Source: Streptomyces sp. NRRL B-1140
GTDB taxonomy: Bacteria; Actinomycetota; Actinomycetes; Streptomycetales; Streptomycetaceae
DNA length: 64,000 nt
Reading direction: 5' to 3'
Assembly: GCF_001280065.1 (NCBI RefSeq)
Contig: NZ_LGEA01000101.1
Span: forward strand, 84,987 to 148,986
Positions 26,170 through 35,248 of the stretch are shown here, piece after piece (positions within the stretch are counted from its first letter, which is position 1; each line of letters starts with the position of its first letter). Made by a program: the position numbers and the translations under genes. Under the pieces are notes generated by a model. The model had not been told where the DNA came from, ran no database searches, and saw only the letters and a program-made list of their open reading frames with translations.

Positions 26170-26229
26170 TTACGGCTCGGAGGCACTTGTCTCGTAACGA
26201 AGGCGGAACGCCCCGATCTCAGGCCAAAG

Positions 26230-28818
26230 CTACTGGTCAGCGGCCTCGTCGCACGCCTGTCCGCGCAACGCGCGTGCCAGATCGTCACGGGATTCCAGCA
26301 CCAGCCGACGCAGCGCCGGGGCCGCCTCCTTGTGGGCGTCCAGCCACGCGTCCGTGGCGTCCAGCGTCTCCTGCGACTGCTGGAGTGAGGGGAACAGGCC
26401 CTGCACCACGTGCATGCCGATCTGGATCGACCGCTCGGCCCACACCCGCTCGATCGCCGCGAAGTACTTCCCGGCGTACGGCGCGATCAGCTCCCGCTGC
26501 GAGCCCTGGGAGAAGCCCGCGATGGTCGCCTCGACCATGGCGTTGGACAGCGCGTCCGACTCCACGACCTGCGCCCACGCCTGCGCCTTGACCGCCTCGG
26601 ACGGGCGGGCGGCCAGACAGCGCACCTGGTGGCGCTTGCCGGAGGCCGTGTCGTCCCGGGCCAGCTCCTCGGCCAGGGCCTTCTCGTCCACCACCCCGTG
26701 CGCGGCCAGCGGCTCCAGGAACACCCAGCGCAGCTCCTGGTCCAGTTCGAGGCCCTCGACCGTCGCCGTGCCCGCGAGCAGGTCCCCCAGCAGTGCGAAG
26801 TCCGCCTCGGTGGTGGCCGTCCGGGCGAAGAAGCGCGCCCAGGCGAGCTGGTGCTCGCCGCCCGGCACGGCCGCGTACAGCTCGCGCCGGGCGCCCTCGG
26901 CCAGCAGCGCCGCGGCCGTCTCGCGCCGGGCGGACGCCGTGTAGTGGGTGACCGCCGACTCCGCCCACGCGTGCAGCATCTGCACGACGCCGATCTCGGA
27001 CTCGCGCCCGCCGAACCGCAGCACCATGTCCACGAAGTCCCGCGCCGGGAGCAGCGCGTCACGCGTCATGTTCCACAGCGCCGACCAGCACAGGGCGCGG
27101 GCCAGCGGGTCGGTGACCGCTCCCAGGTGCTCGCGCAGGGTCGCCAGCGAGGTCTCGTCGAAGCGGATCTTGCAGTAGGTCAGATCGTCGTAGTTGACCA
27201 GGACCAGGTCGGGAGCCTCGGCGCCGGCCAGGTCCGCCACGATCGTGCGGGCGCCGTCGACGTCGGTCTCCACGCGCGCGTAGCGCTCCAGCGTCCCGCC
27301 GTCCGTGACCCGGTACAGGCCCACGGCCACCCGGTGCGGCCGCAGCTCCGGGTGCGACTCGGCCGCCTCCTGGACGACCGCCAGTTCCTCGACGCGGCCG
27401 TCCGCGTCCAGCAGTACCTGCGGGGTCAGCGCGTTCACCCCGGCCGTCTGCAGCCAGGACCGCGACCAGGTGCTCATGTCCCGGCCGCCGGTCTCCTCCA
27501 GCACCGACAGCAGGTCACCGAGGCGCGTGTTGCCGTACGCGTGCCGCTTGAAGTAGCGCCGGGCGCCCTCCAGGAACGCCTCCTCACCGACGTACGCCAC
27601 GAGCTGCTTCAGCACCGACGCGCCCTTGGCGTACGTGATGCCGTCGAAGTTGAGCTTGGCGTCCTGCAGGTCGCGGATGTCCGCCGTGATCGGGTGCGTC
27701 GATGGGAGCTGGTCGGCGCGGTAGGCCCAGGCCTTGCGGCGGTTGGCGAAGGTGATCCAGCCGTTGACGAAACGGGTCGCGCCGACCAGGGAGAACGCGC
27801 CCATGAAGTCCGCGAAGGACTCCTTCAGCCACAGGTCGTCCCACCACTCCATGGTGACCAGGTCGCCGAACCACATGTGCGCCATCTCGTGCAGGATGAC
27901 GTTGGCCCGGCCTTCGTAGGACGCCTGCGTCACCTTCCCGCGGAAGATGAACTCCTCCCGGAACGTCACCAGCCCCGGGTTCTCCATCGCGCCCAGGTTG
28001 TACTCGGGCACGAACGCCTGGTCGTACTTGCCGAACGGGTACGGGAAGTCGAAGTGGTCGTGGAAGAAGTCCAGGCCCTGCTTGGTGACCAGGAACACGT
28101 CGTCGGCGTCGAAGTGGGGCGCGAGGCCCTTGCGGCACAGGGCGCCGAGCGGGATCTCCAGCGTCGTGCCGTCCGCGAACGTACGCGCGTAGGAGTCCGT
28201 CACGTAGTGGTACGGGCCCGCCACCACACAGGTGATGTACGTCGAGATCGGCTTGGTCTCGGCGAACCGCCACACCCCGTCGGTCTGCTCACCGGCGCCG
28301 TTGCTCCACACCGTCCAGCCCTCGGGGGCCCGCACCTCGAAGCGGTAGGGGGCCTTCAGGTCGGGCTGCTCGAAGTTCGCGAAGACCCGGCGGGAGTCGG
28401 CCGGCTCGTACTGCGTGTACAGGTACACCTCGCCGTCCTCGGGGTCGACGAAGCGGTGCAGACCCTCGCCGGTGCGGGAGTAGGCGCACTGGGCGTCGAC
28501 CACCAGCTCGTTGTCCGCGGCCAGGTCCTCCAGCGTGATCCGGGAGCCGTCGAAGACCTCTCCGGGGTCCAGATCACGGCCGTTGAGCGAGACGGCCGTC
28601 ACACTCGGCGCGATCAGGTCCGCGAAGGTGCTCGCCCCGGGCTCGTTGCAGCGGAAGCGGACCGTCGTGACGGAGCGGAAGGTGCGGGGCCCGTCACCCT
28701 GGTCCTCGCCGACCGCCGAACGCAGGTCGAGGGACACCTCGTACCCGTCGACGCTCAGCAGGGCGGCCCGCTCCCGGGCCTCGTCGCGGGACAGATTCTC
28801 ACCGGGCACGGGCGGCAC
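26230..28818 (-). CDS. pepN: Aminopeptidase N (M1 zinc metallopeptidase), copy 2
   Basis: An 862-residue paralogue of the protein at 12815-15394 with the same architecture. It shows LGAMENPGLVTF for the substrate-binding exopeptidase motif and HEMAHMWFGDLVTMEWW with KESFADFM for the HExxH-x18-E zinc site. Both proteins end with related ERAP1-like regions containing the same WLDAH / ALRRLV pattern. The gene is divergent from the Rv2466c-like gene, as pepN is in M. tuberculosis (from memory), so this copy is probably the ancestral locus. It is likely cytosolic and acts in peptide turnover. Confidence 0.95.
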   Translation of the reverse strand: MPPVPGENLSRDEARERAALLSVDGYEVSLDLRSAVGEDQGDGPRTFRSVTTVRFRCNEPGASTFADLIAPSVTAVSLNGRDLDPGEVFDGSRITLEDLAADNELVVDAQCAYSRTGEGLHRFVDPEDGEVYLYTQYEPADSRRVFANFEQPDLKAPYRFEVRAPEGWTVWSNGAGEQTDGVWRFAETKPISTYITCVVAGPYHYVTDSYARTFADGTTLEIPLGALCRKGLAPHFDADDVFLVTKQGLDFFHDHFDFPYPFGKYDQAFVPEYNLGAMENPGLVTFREEFIFRGKVTQASYEGRANVILHEMAHMWFGDLVTMEWWDDLWLKESFADFMGAFSLVGATRFVNGWITFANRRKAWAYRADQLPSTHPITADIRDLQDAKLNFDGITYAKGASVLKQLVAYVGEEAFLEGARRYFKRHAYGNTRLGDLLSVLEETGGRDMSTWSRSWLQTAGVNALTPQVLLDADGRVEELAVVQEAAESHPELRPHRVAVGLYRVTDGGTLERYARVETDVDGARTIVADLAGAEAPDLVLVNYDDLTYCKIRFDETSLATLREHLGAVTDPLARALCWSALWNMTRDALLPARDFVDMVLRFGGRESEIGVVQMLHAWAESAVTHYTASARRETAAALLAEGARRELYAAVPGGEHQLAWARFFARTATTEADFALLGDLLAGTATVEGLELDQELRWVFLEPLAAHGVVDEKALAEELARDDTASGKRHQVRCLAARPSEAVKAQAWAQVVESDALSNAMVEATIAGFSQGSQRELIAPYAGKYFAAIERVWAERSIQIGMHVVQGLFPSLQQSQETLDATDAWLDAHKEAAPALRRLVLESRDDLARALRGQACDEAADQ

Positions 28819-28946
28819 TCCTCAGATGTCGTGGGGCACGGCTGAACAGGACCGATCCTGCCACGCGCACCTGACACGGGGCAGCCGGGAATGAGGCGAG
28901 CGCACACCGGCGTTGCCGGAGAAACGGTTGCCTTTCGAGGAGAGAC
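28819..28946. promoter_or_regulatory. Divergent promoter region (pepN / Rv2466c-like)
   Basis: 128 bases between divergent genes, with a clear AGGAGAG ribosome-binding site before 28947. No operator was recognised. Confidence 0.4.
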
Positions 28947-29585
28947 ATGTCGGACAAGACCCCCGTCGACTTCTGGTTCGACCCGCTGTGCCCCTGGGCC
29001 TGGATGACCTCCCGCTGGGTGCTGGAGGTGGAGAAGGTCAGGGACATCGAGGTCCGCTGGCACCTCATGAGCCTCGCCGTCCTGAACGAGAACAGGCTGG
29101 ACGAGCTGCCCGAGGAGTACCGCGAGCTGCTGGAGACCAAGGCGTGGGGCCCCGTCCGGGTCGTCATAGCGGCGCAGCAGGAGCACGGCCCCGAGGTCCT
29201 CGGCGACCTGTACACCGCGCTCGGCACCCGCATCCACAACCGGGCCGAGGGCCCCGGCAAGGAGACCGTCGCCGCGGCCCTGAAGGACGTCGGCCTGCCC
29301 GAGTCCCTCCTGGAGCACTGGGACTCCACCCCGTACGAGGCGGAGCTGCGCGCCTCCCACAAGGAGGGCATCGACAAGGTCGGCCAGGACGTCGGCACCC
29401 CGGTCATCGCCGTGCCCGGACCCGACGGCGAGCAGATCGCCTTCTTCGGCCCGGTCGTCACCCCGGCCCCGCAGGGCGAGGAGGCCGGCCGCCTGTGGGA
29501 CGGCACCCTCGCCGTGGCGTCGGTCCCCGGCTTCTACGAGATCAAGCGCACTCGCACCAAGGGCCCGGACTTCTCCAACCTGTAG
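28947..29585 (+). CDS. Rv2466c-like DsbA-fold protein with a single active-site Cys
   Basis: A 212-residue thioredoxin/DsbA-fold protein closely resembling M. tuberculosis Rv2466c (mycothiol-dependent reductase / nitroreductase). Shared blocks are VDFWFDPLCPWAWMTSRWVL, RDIEVRWHLMSLAVLNENR, WGPVRVVIAAQQEHG, GTRIHN and VGTPVIAVPG. Here the active site reads C-P-W-A, while I recall C-P-W-C in Rv2466c, so the second Cys is missing. A monothiol mechanism is therefore suggested. It is divergent from pepN, as in M. tuberculosis. It converges with the zinc-ribbon gene with only 3 bases between the stops. Confidence 0.88.
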   Translation: MSDKTPVDFWFDPLCPWAWMTSRWVLEVEKVRDIEVRWHLMSLAVLNENRLDELPEEYRELLETKAWGPVRVVIAAQQEHGPEVLGDLYTALGTRIHNRAEGPGKETVAAALKDVGLPESLLEHWDSTPYEAELRASHKEGIDKVGQDVGTPVIAVPGPDGEQIAFFGPVVTPAPQGEEAGRLWDGTLAVASVPGFYEIKRTRTKGPDFSNL

Positions 29586-29588
29586 GGA

Positions 29589-29810
29589 TCACCGCGAGGC
29601 GTCGGCTCCCGGGTTCTGCAACTCCTCCGGGAGCCGGCCCCCGCCGGCCTGGTGGTCCCAGGGCTGATACCACCGGCAGCCCGCGGCGGTGCAGCGCCAC
29701 AGGTCCGTGCGGTTCGTCCCGAGTGCTTTGCGCTCCTCGGGCTTGAGCGGTGTGAACACTTGCGTGCCGCTGCCCTTGCAGGTCGGGCAGTGCTTGTCCT
29801 TGAAGAACAT
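29589..29810 (-). CDS. Small zinc-ribbon protein
   Basis: A 73-residue soluble protein beginning MFFKDKHCPTCKGSG. Two cysteine pairs, C-P-T-C (residues 8-11) and C-T-A-A-G-C (about 40-45), could form a zinc ribbon. No further domain is present, and the tail is polar. The ATG shares a base with the stop of the glycerophosphodiesterase gene (TGATG), so it is the last gene of the ten-gene operon and is translationally coupled. The function is unknown; a regulatory or chaperone-like role is only a guess. Confidence 0.7.
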   Translation of the reverse strand: MFFKDKHCPTCKGSGTQVFTPLKPEERKALGTNRTDLWRCTAAGCRWYQPWDHQAGGGRLPEELQNPGADASR

Positions 29811-30847
29811 CAGCTCCTCCTCGCGATCACCGCCAGGTCCGGGAAGTCGGTCACGACCGCATCGACCCCCATGCGGTAGTACAGCGCGTATTCGGCGAAA
29901 GCGTCCCCGAAATCGTTCGCTCCGCTCCCGCGCCGGAACCGCTCCGGCAGGAACTGGTTCTCCGCGCGGAAGGTGTACGGCCCGATCCGCAGCCCCGCCG
30001 CGTGCGCGTCCGCGACGAGCGAGGTGCCGACGAGCGACGCCTTGTCCGGCCCGATCCAGTCCGCGTACGCGGCGATCTCCGCCAGACCCGTCGGCGTCAT
30101 CATGTCCCGGTAGGTCCGCCCGGGCAGGTCGTACGGGCCGCCCGTGGTCCCCAGGGCCTGCCACAGCGGTACGCCGAGGTCCGTCATGCGCCGCAGGCTC
30201 GTCGGCTCGAAGGACTGCACCACGCACTCGCGCCGGCCGAGCCGGTTGCGGCGGATCGCCGCGGCCAGCTTCGGCTCCAGCGGCAGGCCGATGGACCGGA
30301 AGTACGTCGGGTGCTTCGTCTCCGGGAACACCGCGATCGTCCGGCCGTGCTCCCGTGACAGCCGCCGTGCCAGGTCCACGACCTCCTGGAAGGTCATGAC
30401 CTGCGCACGCCCGTCGAAGACGGTGTTGCGGTTGCGGACCGCGGGCAGCCGCTCCACCGCCCGCAGCGTCTTGAGTTCGGCCAGCGTGAAGTCCTCCGTG
30501 AACCAGCCGGTGACCGCCCGCCCGTCGACCGTCTTCGTCGTACGGCGGTTCGCGAACTCCGGGTGCCGGGCCACGTCGGTGGTCTGGGAGATCTCGTTCT
30601 CGTGCCGGACCACCAGCACATGGTCCTTGGTCGGCACCAGGTCCGGTTCGATCCAGTCGGCGCCCGTCTGTACGGCGTACGTGTACGAGGGCGCCGTGTG
30701 TTCCGGGCGCCAGCCGGCCGCGCCGCGGTGACCGATGACCACCGGGCCGCCGCTCTCGCGGGGTCCGGCCGCCGCCGCGGTGGCCGTCGCGGCCGTGGCG
30801 GTCCCCGCGGCCGCCGCCAGCAGGAGGGATCTCCGTCCGAACTGCAT
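29810..30847 (-). CDS. Tat-exported glycerophosphodiester phosphodiesterase
   Basis: A 345-residue exported enzyme that hydrolyses glycerophosphodiesters to sn-glycerol-3-phosphate or a related product and alcohol. The N-terminus MQFGRRSLLLAAAAGTATAA is a twin-arginine signal. The GDPD barrel follows with V-I-G-H-R-G-A-A-G-W-R-P-E-H-T (catalytic His, Arg), then the metal ligands ExD in WIEPDLVPTKDHVLVVRHE. The usual PENT box reads PEHT, a small deviation. It is the ninth gene of the operon after the FGGY kinase, so external phosphodiesters may be one source of the substrate imported by the ABC system. Confidence 0.9.
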   Translation of the reverse strand: MQFGRRSLLLAAAAGTATAATATAAAAGPRESGGPVVIGHRGAAGWRPEHTAPSYTYAVQTGADWIEPDLVPTKDHVLVVRHENEISQTTDVARHPEFANRRTTKTVDGRAVTGWFTEDFTLAELKTLRAVERLPAVRNRNTVFDGRAQVMTFQEVVDLARRLSREHGRTIAVFPETKHPTYFRSIGLPLEPKLAAAIRRNRLGRRECVVQSFEPTSLRRMTDLGVPLWQALGTTGGPYDLPGRTYRDMMTPTGLAEIAAYADWIGPDKASLVGTSLVADAHAAGLRIGPYTFRAENQFLPERFRRGSGANDFGDAFAEYALYYRMGVDAVVTDFPDLAVIARRS

Positions 30848-30873
30848 GCAACTCCCCTTCGTCGAAGGCAGAT

Positions 30874-32298
30874 TCACCGACGTGCCCGGGCCCGCGCCCC
30901 GGCCAGCCGGTCCAGGTGCTCCTCGTAGCCCCTCGCGTAGAACGCGGCCCGCTCCGGGTCCGGCTCGACCACCGCCGTCGGTGCCGTCCACGCCTCGGTG
31001 TCCAGCGGCACCCCGTACCGTCCGGCCGCCGCCAGGACCGCGCCCCGCGCACCCACCTCGCCCTCGACGACCCGCAGCGGACGCCCGAGCACGTCGGCCA
31101 GCAGCCGCATCCAGGCGGAGCTGCGGGTGCCGCCGCCGCAGACCGCCAGGCTCCCGGTGAGTCCCGCCGCCTGGAGGCAGTGCCGGGCCGCGTACCCGAT
31201 GCCCTCGCAGGTGGCGCGGACCAGGTCCCCCCGCGTCGACTCCAGGCAGACGCCGGTGAGTTCGGCGCGCAGCCGCGGTTCCACGAACGGGGCGCGTTCG
31301 CCGGAGGGCGCGAAGTACGGCAGCACCGAGACGCCGTTGGCGCCCGGCGGGGTCCCGGCCAGCAGACCGTCCACCTCGTCGTGCCGCACTCCGGTCGTCG
31401 ACAGCACCCAGTCCAGCGCCGCCGTGCCGACCATGGCGGGCATGGCGCGCAGCCAGTCCCCGGGCCGGTCGGTGGAGATGTACAGACCGGCCGGCTCCCC
31501 GGTCAGGTCGAGTTCGGTCGTGGCGACCAGACTGGCCAGACAGGTGCCGACGATCAGCAGACCGTCCCCCGGGGACGTCACCCCGGCGCCCAGCGCGCAG
31601 GCCGGCAGATCGTACGGCCCGTTCGCGATGCGCGTGCCCGGCGGCAGCCCCTCGCCGCGCGTCTTCGCGGTCGCCACCGGGTCGCTGACCGGGGCGAGCA
31701 GGCCCCGGCGGTGCGCCAGCCCCAGCACCTCGACGACCCGGTCGTCGTACGTCCGGGTCCGCGGGTCCAGGAAGGGCATGGAGGCGTCCGACACATCCGT
31801 CGTCGCGGCGGCTCCCGTCAGCCGCTGGAACACCATGTCCTTGCAGTACAGGGCGGCCTTCGCGGCATCCAGCGCCTCCGGTTCGTGACGGTCCAGCCAG
31901 GCCAGCAGCGGCCCGGGGCAGCCGGGGAACATCGCGCTGCCCGTGCGCCGGAACACCGTCTCGACCGTGCCGTCCGCCAGCCAGCGGCCGACGAGTTCGT
32001 GCGCCCGCCCGTCCATCCAGGAGGCGGCGGGCCGCACCGGCCGGCCCTCGCCGTCCACCAGCCACACCCCGTCGCCCTGCCCGGTGAGCCCGGCCAGCTC
32101 GACGGGCTCGTCCACGGCGGAGGTCAGCGCCTCCAGGACCGCGACGACCGCCCCGTACACCTCCTCCATGTCCTGCTCGACGACCCCGCCGTGCAGGTCC
32201 AGGCTCACCGGCCGGCACTCCACGCCCAGTTGCCGGCCCGTGGTGTCGAAGGCCGCCGCCTTGACCATGGACGTCCCCACATCGATGCCGACGTACAT
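30874..32298 (-). CDS. FGGY-family carbohydrate kinase (copy in operon)
   Basis: A 474-residue sugar/polyol kinase. The N-terminal ATP-fold phosphate loop VGIDVGTSMVKAAAFDTTG and the second-domain motifs (LLIVGTCLASLV, CGGGTRSSAWMRLLADVLGRPL) define the FGGY fold. The family includes xylulokinase, glycerol, erythritol, ribulose and AI-2 kinases, and the substrate cannot be chosen from sequence alone. It is the eighth gene of the operon, 20 bases downstream of the dehydrogenase gene. Together with a DeoR regulator and an ABC importer it probably phosphorylates the imported sugar or polyol. Confidence 0.9.
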   Translation of the reverse strand: MYVGIDVGTSMVKAAAFDTTGRQLGVECRPVSLDLHGGVVEQDMEEVYGAVVAVLEALTSAVDEPVELAGLTGQGDGVWLVDGEGRPVRPAASWMDGRAHELVGRWLADGTVETVFRRTGSAMFPGCPGPLLAWLDRHEPEALDAAKAALYCKDMVFQRLTGAAATTDVSDASMPFLDPRTRTYDDRVVEVLGLAHRRGLLAPVSDPVATAKTRGEGLPPGTRIANGPYDLPACALGAGVTSPGDGLLIVGTCLASLVATTELDLTGEPAGLYISTDRPGDWLRAMPAMVGTAALDWVLSTTGVRHDEVDGLLAGTPPGANGVSVLPYFAPSGERAPFVEPRLRAELTGVCLESTRGDLVRATCEGIGYAARHCLQAAGLTGSLAVCGGGTRSSAWMRLLADVLGRPLRVVEGEVGARGAVLAAAGRYGVPLDTEAWTAPTAVVEPDPERAAFYARGYEEHLDRLAGARARARR

Positions 32299-32317
32299 GC
32301 GGCTCTCCTCCCGGTCC

Positions 32318-33349
32318 TCAGGTCAGACAGTGCGCGAGCGGCTCCCCGCGCACCCAGCGGCCCACCTCTTCGGCGGCGATCCGGGCGGCCTTCTCCGCGA
32401 CCGCCCGTGACGCCCCGCCCAGGTGGGGGGTGAGGACCACACGGTCGGCGAGTCCCAGCAGCCGGGACCGCGCGGGCAGCGGCTCCCGCTCGTAGGTGTC
32501 GAGGGCCGCCGCCGACACCCGGCCGCTCTCCAGCGCGTCGCACAGCGCCTCCTCGTCCAGCAGCGGGCCCCGGGCCACGTTCACCACCACCGCGCCGGCC
32601 GGCAGCAGCCCCAGCTCCCGGGCGCCGATCAGCCCCCGCGTCTCGGGGGTGAGCCGGGCGTGCAGGCTGACCACCTGGGAACGGCCCAGGAGTTCGTCCA
32701 GCGAGCTGACGCGCAGACCGTGGATCTCGCCGTGCACATACGGGTCGTGGACCATCACCCGCGCCCCGAACGCGCACAGCACGCGCGCGACCCTGCTGCC
32801 GACGGCCCCGTACCCGACGAGCCCGACGGGCAGGTCCTCCAGCTCCAGTCCGCTCCGCTCGTACGTGTAGTACGTCGCCCCTTCCCAGCTGGCCCGCCCG
32901 GCGAGCGGCTCGTGGGCCTGGGGGATGCGGCGCAGGGCCGCCAGCATCATCCCGACGGTGAACTCCGCGGTGGCGGCGGCGTTGCGCCCCGGCGCGAAAC
33001 ACACCCGCACATCACGGGCTTTGGCCGCGTCCAGGTTGACGTTGACCGGCCCGCCCCGGCACACCACGACCAGCCGCAGATCGGGGCAGGCGGCCAGGAC
33101 CTTCTCGGTGACCGGTCCCATCTGCGTGACCAGGACCTCCGCACCGGCCAGCGCCTCGATCACCGCGTTCTCGGCGTCACTGGCCTCCTGCACCTCCGCG
33201 ACCGGCCCGAACGGCTCCAGCGGCCAGCCGAGCCGCAGTTCCGTCACATCGGCCCGCTCCACCTCGTGCTCCACCGCCCGCGTGATCAGCGACGGCAGGA
33301 CGAAGTGGTCACCGGCGGCCACGACACGCACGCTGTTCCGGTCGGTCAT
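32318..33349 (-). CDS. D-2-hydroxyacid dehydrogenase (NAD-dependent)
   Basis: A 343-residue D-isomer-specific 2-hydroxyacid dehydrogenase. Substrate and cofactor domains are clear: CRGGPVNVNLDAAKARDVRV, the Rossmann loop VGLVGYGAVGSRVARVL (GxGxxG), and the catalytic Arg, Glu and His in SLHARLTPET, DTYEREPL and LTPHLGGAS. It oxidises or reduces a 2-hydroxy/2-keto acid, perhaps an intermediate of the sugar or polyol taken up by the same operon. It overlaps the upstream ATPase gene (ATGA) and lies between that ATPase and the FGGY kinase, so it belongs to this pathway. Confidence 0.9.
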   Translation of the reverse strand: MTDRNSVRVVAAGDHFVLPSLITRAVEHEVERADVTELRLGWPLEPFGPVAEVQEASDAENAVIEALAGAEVLVTQMGPVTEKVLAACPDLRLVVVCRGGPVNVNLDAAKARDVRVCFAPGRNAAATAEFTVGMMLAALRRIPQAHEPLAGRASWEGATYYTYERSGLELEDLPVGLVGYGAVGSRVARVLCAFGARVMVHDPYVHGEIHGLRVSSLDELLGRSQVVSLHARLTPETRGLIGARELGLLPAGAVVVNVARGPLLDEEALCDALESGRVSAAALDTYEREPLPARSRLLGLADRVVLTPHLGGASRAVAEKAARIAAEEVGRWVRGEPLAHCLT

Positions 33350-34443
33350 CGCAGTGAGTCTCCTGTCTCGGCGTCGAAGACATGGGTGTGCCGGGGGTCG
33401 GCGGCGACCTCGACCCGCTCGTCGTGGGCGAGCCGCACCTCGGGGTCGGTGAGGACGACCAGATGCCGTTCGACCCCGTCCAGGGCGAGGGTCGCCAGGC
33501 CCGACTCCAGGAGCGGCTCGTGGGCGACGACCCGGGCGGGCAGCCCGCCCTCCCCGGTGAGCCGGACGTCCTCGGGGCGGATCCCGACCACCACCTCCCG
33601 CCCCCGCTCCACCGGCACGGGCAGCGCGACGTGCACGGAGTCGGAGAGGCGGGCGTGGCCGTCGCCGCCGGAGATGCCGGGCAGCAGGGTGATCGCGGGC
33701 TCGCCGACGAAGTCCGCGACGAACACGTTGGCCGGGCTGTCGTAGATCTCGTAGGGGGTGCCGAGCTGCTGGATGACGCCGTCCTTCATCACGGCGATCC
33801 GGTCGGCGAGGGAGAGGGCCTCCTCCTGGTCGTGGGTGACCAGGATCGTGGTGTGGCCCAGGTCCTTCTGGATGCGCTTGAGTTCACGACGGGTGGTATC
33901 GCGCTGGGCCGCGTCCAGGTGGGAGAGCGGCTCGTCGAGGAGCAGCACGTCCGGTTCGCGGATCAGGGCCCGCGCCAGCGAGACCCGCTGCTTCTGGCCG
34001 CTGGAGAGACCGGCCGGGCGGGCGTCGAGGAGGCCGGTCAGACCGACCCGCTCGGCGATGTCCTTCACCCTGCGCTCGACGTCCCCCCTGGAACCCCGGG
34101 CGGCCTTGCGCCGGGCCTTCAGGCCGAACGCCAGGTTCTCCGCGACGGACAGCGGCGGGTAGAGGGCGTAGTTCTCGAACGCGACCCCGATGTTCCGCTC
34201 CTGCGCTCGCCGTTCGACGACCGACGCCCCGCCGACGAGGATGTCCCCGCCGGTGACGGACTCCAGCCCGGCGATCATCCGCAGGGTGGTCGACTTGCCG
34301 CAGCCGGAGGGCCCGAGCAGCCCGAGCAGCTCCCCGGACCGCAGGCTCAGGTCGATGCCGCGTACGGCCTCCACGGACGGCCGCCCCCGCGACCGGTAGG
34401 TCTTGCGCAGCTCACGTAGCTCCAGTCCCGTTCCGCTCGCCAT
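33346..34443 (-). CDS. ABC importer ATP-binding protein (UgpC/MalK-like), second ATPase
   Basis: A 365-residue ATPase of the carbohydrate-importer family. Walker A is GPSGCGKST (44-52), the signature is LSSGQKQRVSLARAL, Walker B LLLDEPLSHLD, and the switch His is in LVTHDQEEALSLADRI. The C-terminal about 120 residues form the regulatory OB-like (TOBE) region typical of MalK/UgpC. The gene overlaps the end of the DeoR gene by 32 bases. With the other ATPase at 35245-36333 it may form a heterodimer, as in some glycerol and polyol importers (GlpS/GlpT of rhizobia). Confidence 0.92.
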   Translation of the reverse strand: MASGTGLELRELRKTYRSRGRPSVEAVRGIDLSLRSGELLGLLGPSGCGKSTTLRMIAGLESVTGGDILVGGASVVERRAQERNIGVAFENYALYPPLSVAENLAFGLKARRKAARGSRGDVERRVKDIAERVGLTGLLDARPAGLSSGQKQRVSLARALIREPDVLLLDEPLSHLDAAQRDTTRRELKRIQKDLGHTTILVTHDQEEALSLADRIAVMKDGVIQQLGTPYEIYDSPANVFVADFVGEPAITLLPGISGGDGHARLSDSVHVALPVPVERGREVVVGIRPEDVRLTGEGGLPARVVAHEPLLESGLATLALDGVERHLVVLTDPEVRLAHDERVEVAADPRHTHVFDAETGDSLR

Positions 34444-35248
34444 GGTCGCCCTTCGTCGCGCAAACCTCGTAACGGACCTTGTGCTCGTCCAGATCCCGCA
34501 GTGCCTCCGGCGTCGCCCCGTCGCCGACGAGGACCGTGTCGAAGCGGGACAGCGGGACGACCCGGTGCAGGGCGACCCGGCCGAGCTTGGTGTGGTCGAT
34601 CAGCAGGACGTTGCGTGCCGCCGCGTCGAGCATCGCCCGCTTCACGGACACGATGTGCTGCTCCTGGTGGTAGGCGTACCCCCCGTGCACGGCCGACGTC
34701 GACGCGAAGCACACGTCCACCCGCAACTGCTCGACGGCCTCCACGCACGACACCCCGAGGAACGAGGAGTGCAGCGGGTCGTAGTCGCCGCCGAGCGCCA
34801 TCAGATGGATGCCCCGCTGGTCGGACAGGAGGTTGATGGCCTCCAGGAAGTTGGTCACGACCGTCAGCGGGGTGACCTCGGCCGTGCGCAGCCGCCTGGC
34901 TATCTCCAGCGTGGACGTGGAGTCGTCCAGCAGGATCGCCATGCCGGGCTCCACCATGCGCAGGGCGTGCTCGGCGACGGCGGCCTTCTCGGCGCGCATG
35001 GTCTTCAGCCGGTACTGCACGTTCGACTCGAAGACCCCCGAGGGCTGCGCGGTCACCCCACCCCGGAACTTCCGTACGATGCCCTGCCGTTCCAGCTCGT
35101 CGAGGTCCCGGTGGATGGTCATCAGGCTCACCCCGAACCGCTCGGCGAGCTCCGAGGCCGTCGCCGAGCCGTCGGCGAGCACCTGCTCGGCCATGGCGGC
35201 CTGGCGTGCCGCCGGCCCCTGCTGTCCACCACTGCTGTTGCTGCTCAT
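34412..35248 (-). CDS. DeoR/GlpR family transcriptional regulator
   Basis: A 278-residue DeoR-type repressor. The N-terminal HTH lies in AMAEQVLADGSATASELAERFGVSLMTIHRDLDELERQG, with the signature RDLDELE and the following R-K-F-R-G-G. The C-terminal sugar-phosphate-binding domain includes LLDDSTSTLEIARRL and VLLIDHTKLGR. It lies between the two ATPase genes and overlaps both neighbours (ATGA before it, a 32-base overlap after), so it is part of the operon it probably controls. The inducer would be a phosphorylated sugar or polyol made by the FGGY kinase. Confidence 0.92.
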   Translation of the reverse strand: MSSNSSGGQQGPAARQAAMAEQVLADGSATASELAERFGVSLMTIHRDLDELERQGIVRKFRGGVTAQPSGVFESNVQYRLKTMRAEKAAVAEHALRMVEPGMAILLDDSTSTLEIARRLRTAEVTPLTVVTNFLEAINLLSDQRGIHLMALGGDYDPLHSSFLGVSCVEAVEQLRVDVCFASTSAVHGGYAYHQEQHIVSVKRAMLDAAARNVLLIDHTKLGRVALHRVVPLSRFDTVLVGDGATPEALRDLDEHKVRYEVCATKGDHGERNGTGAT

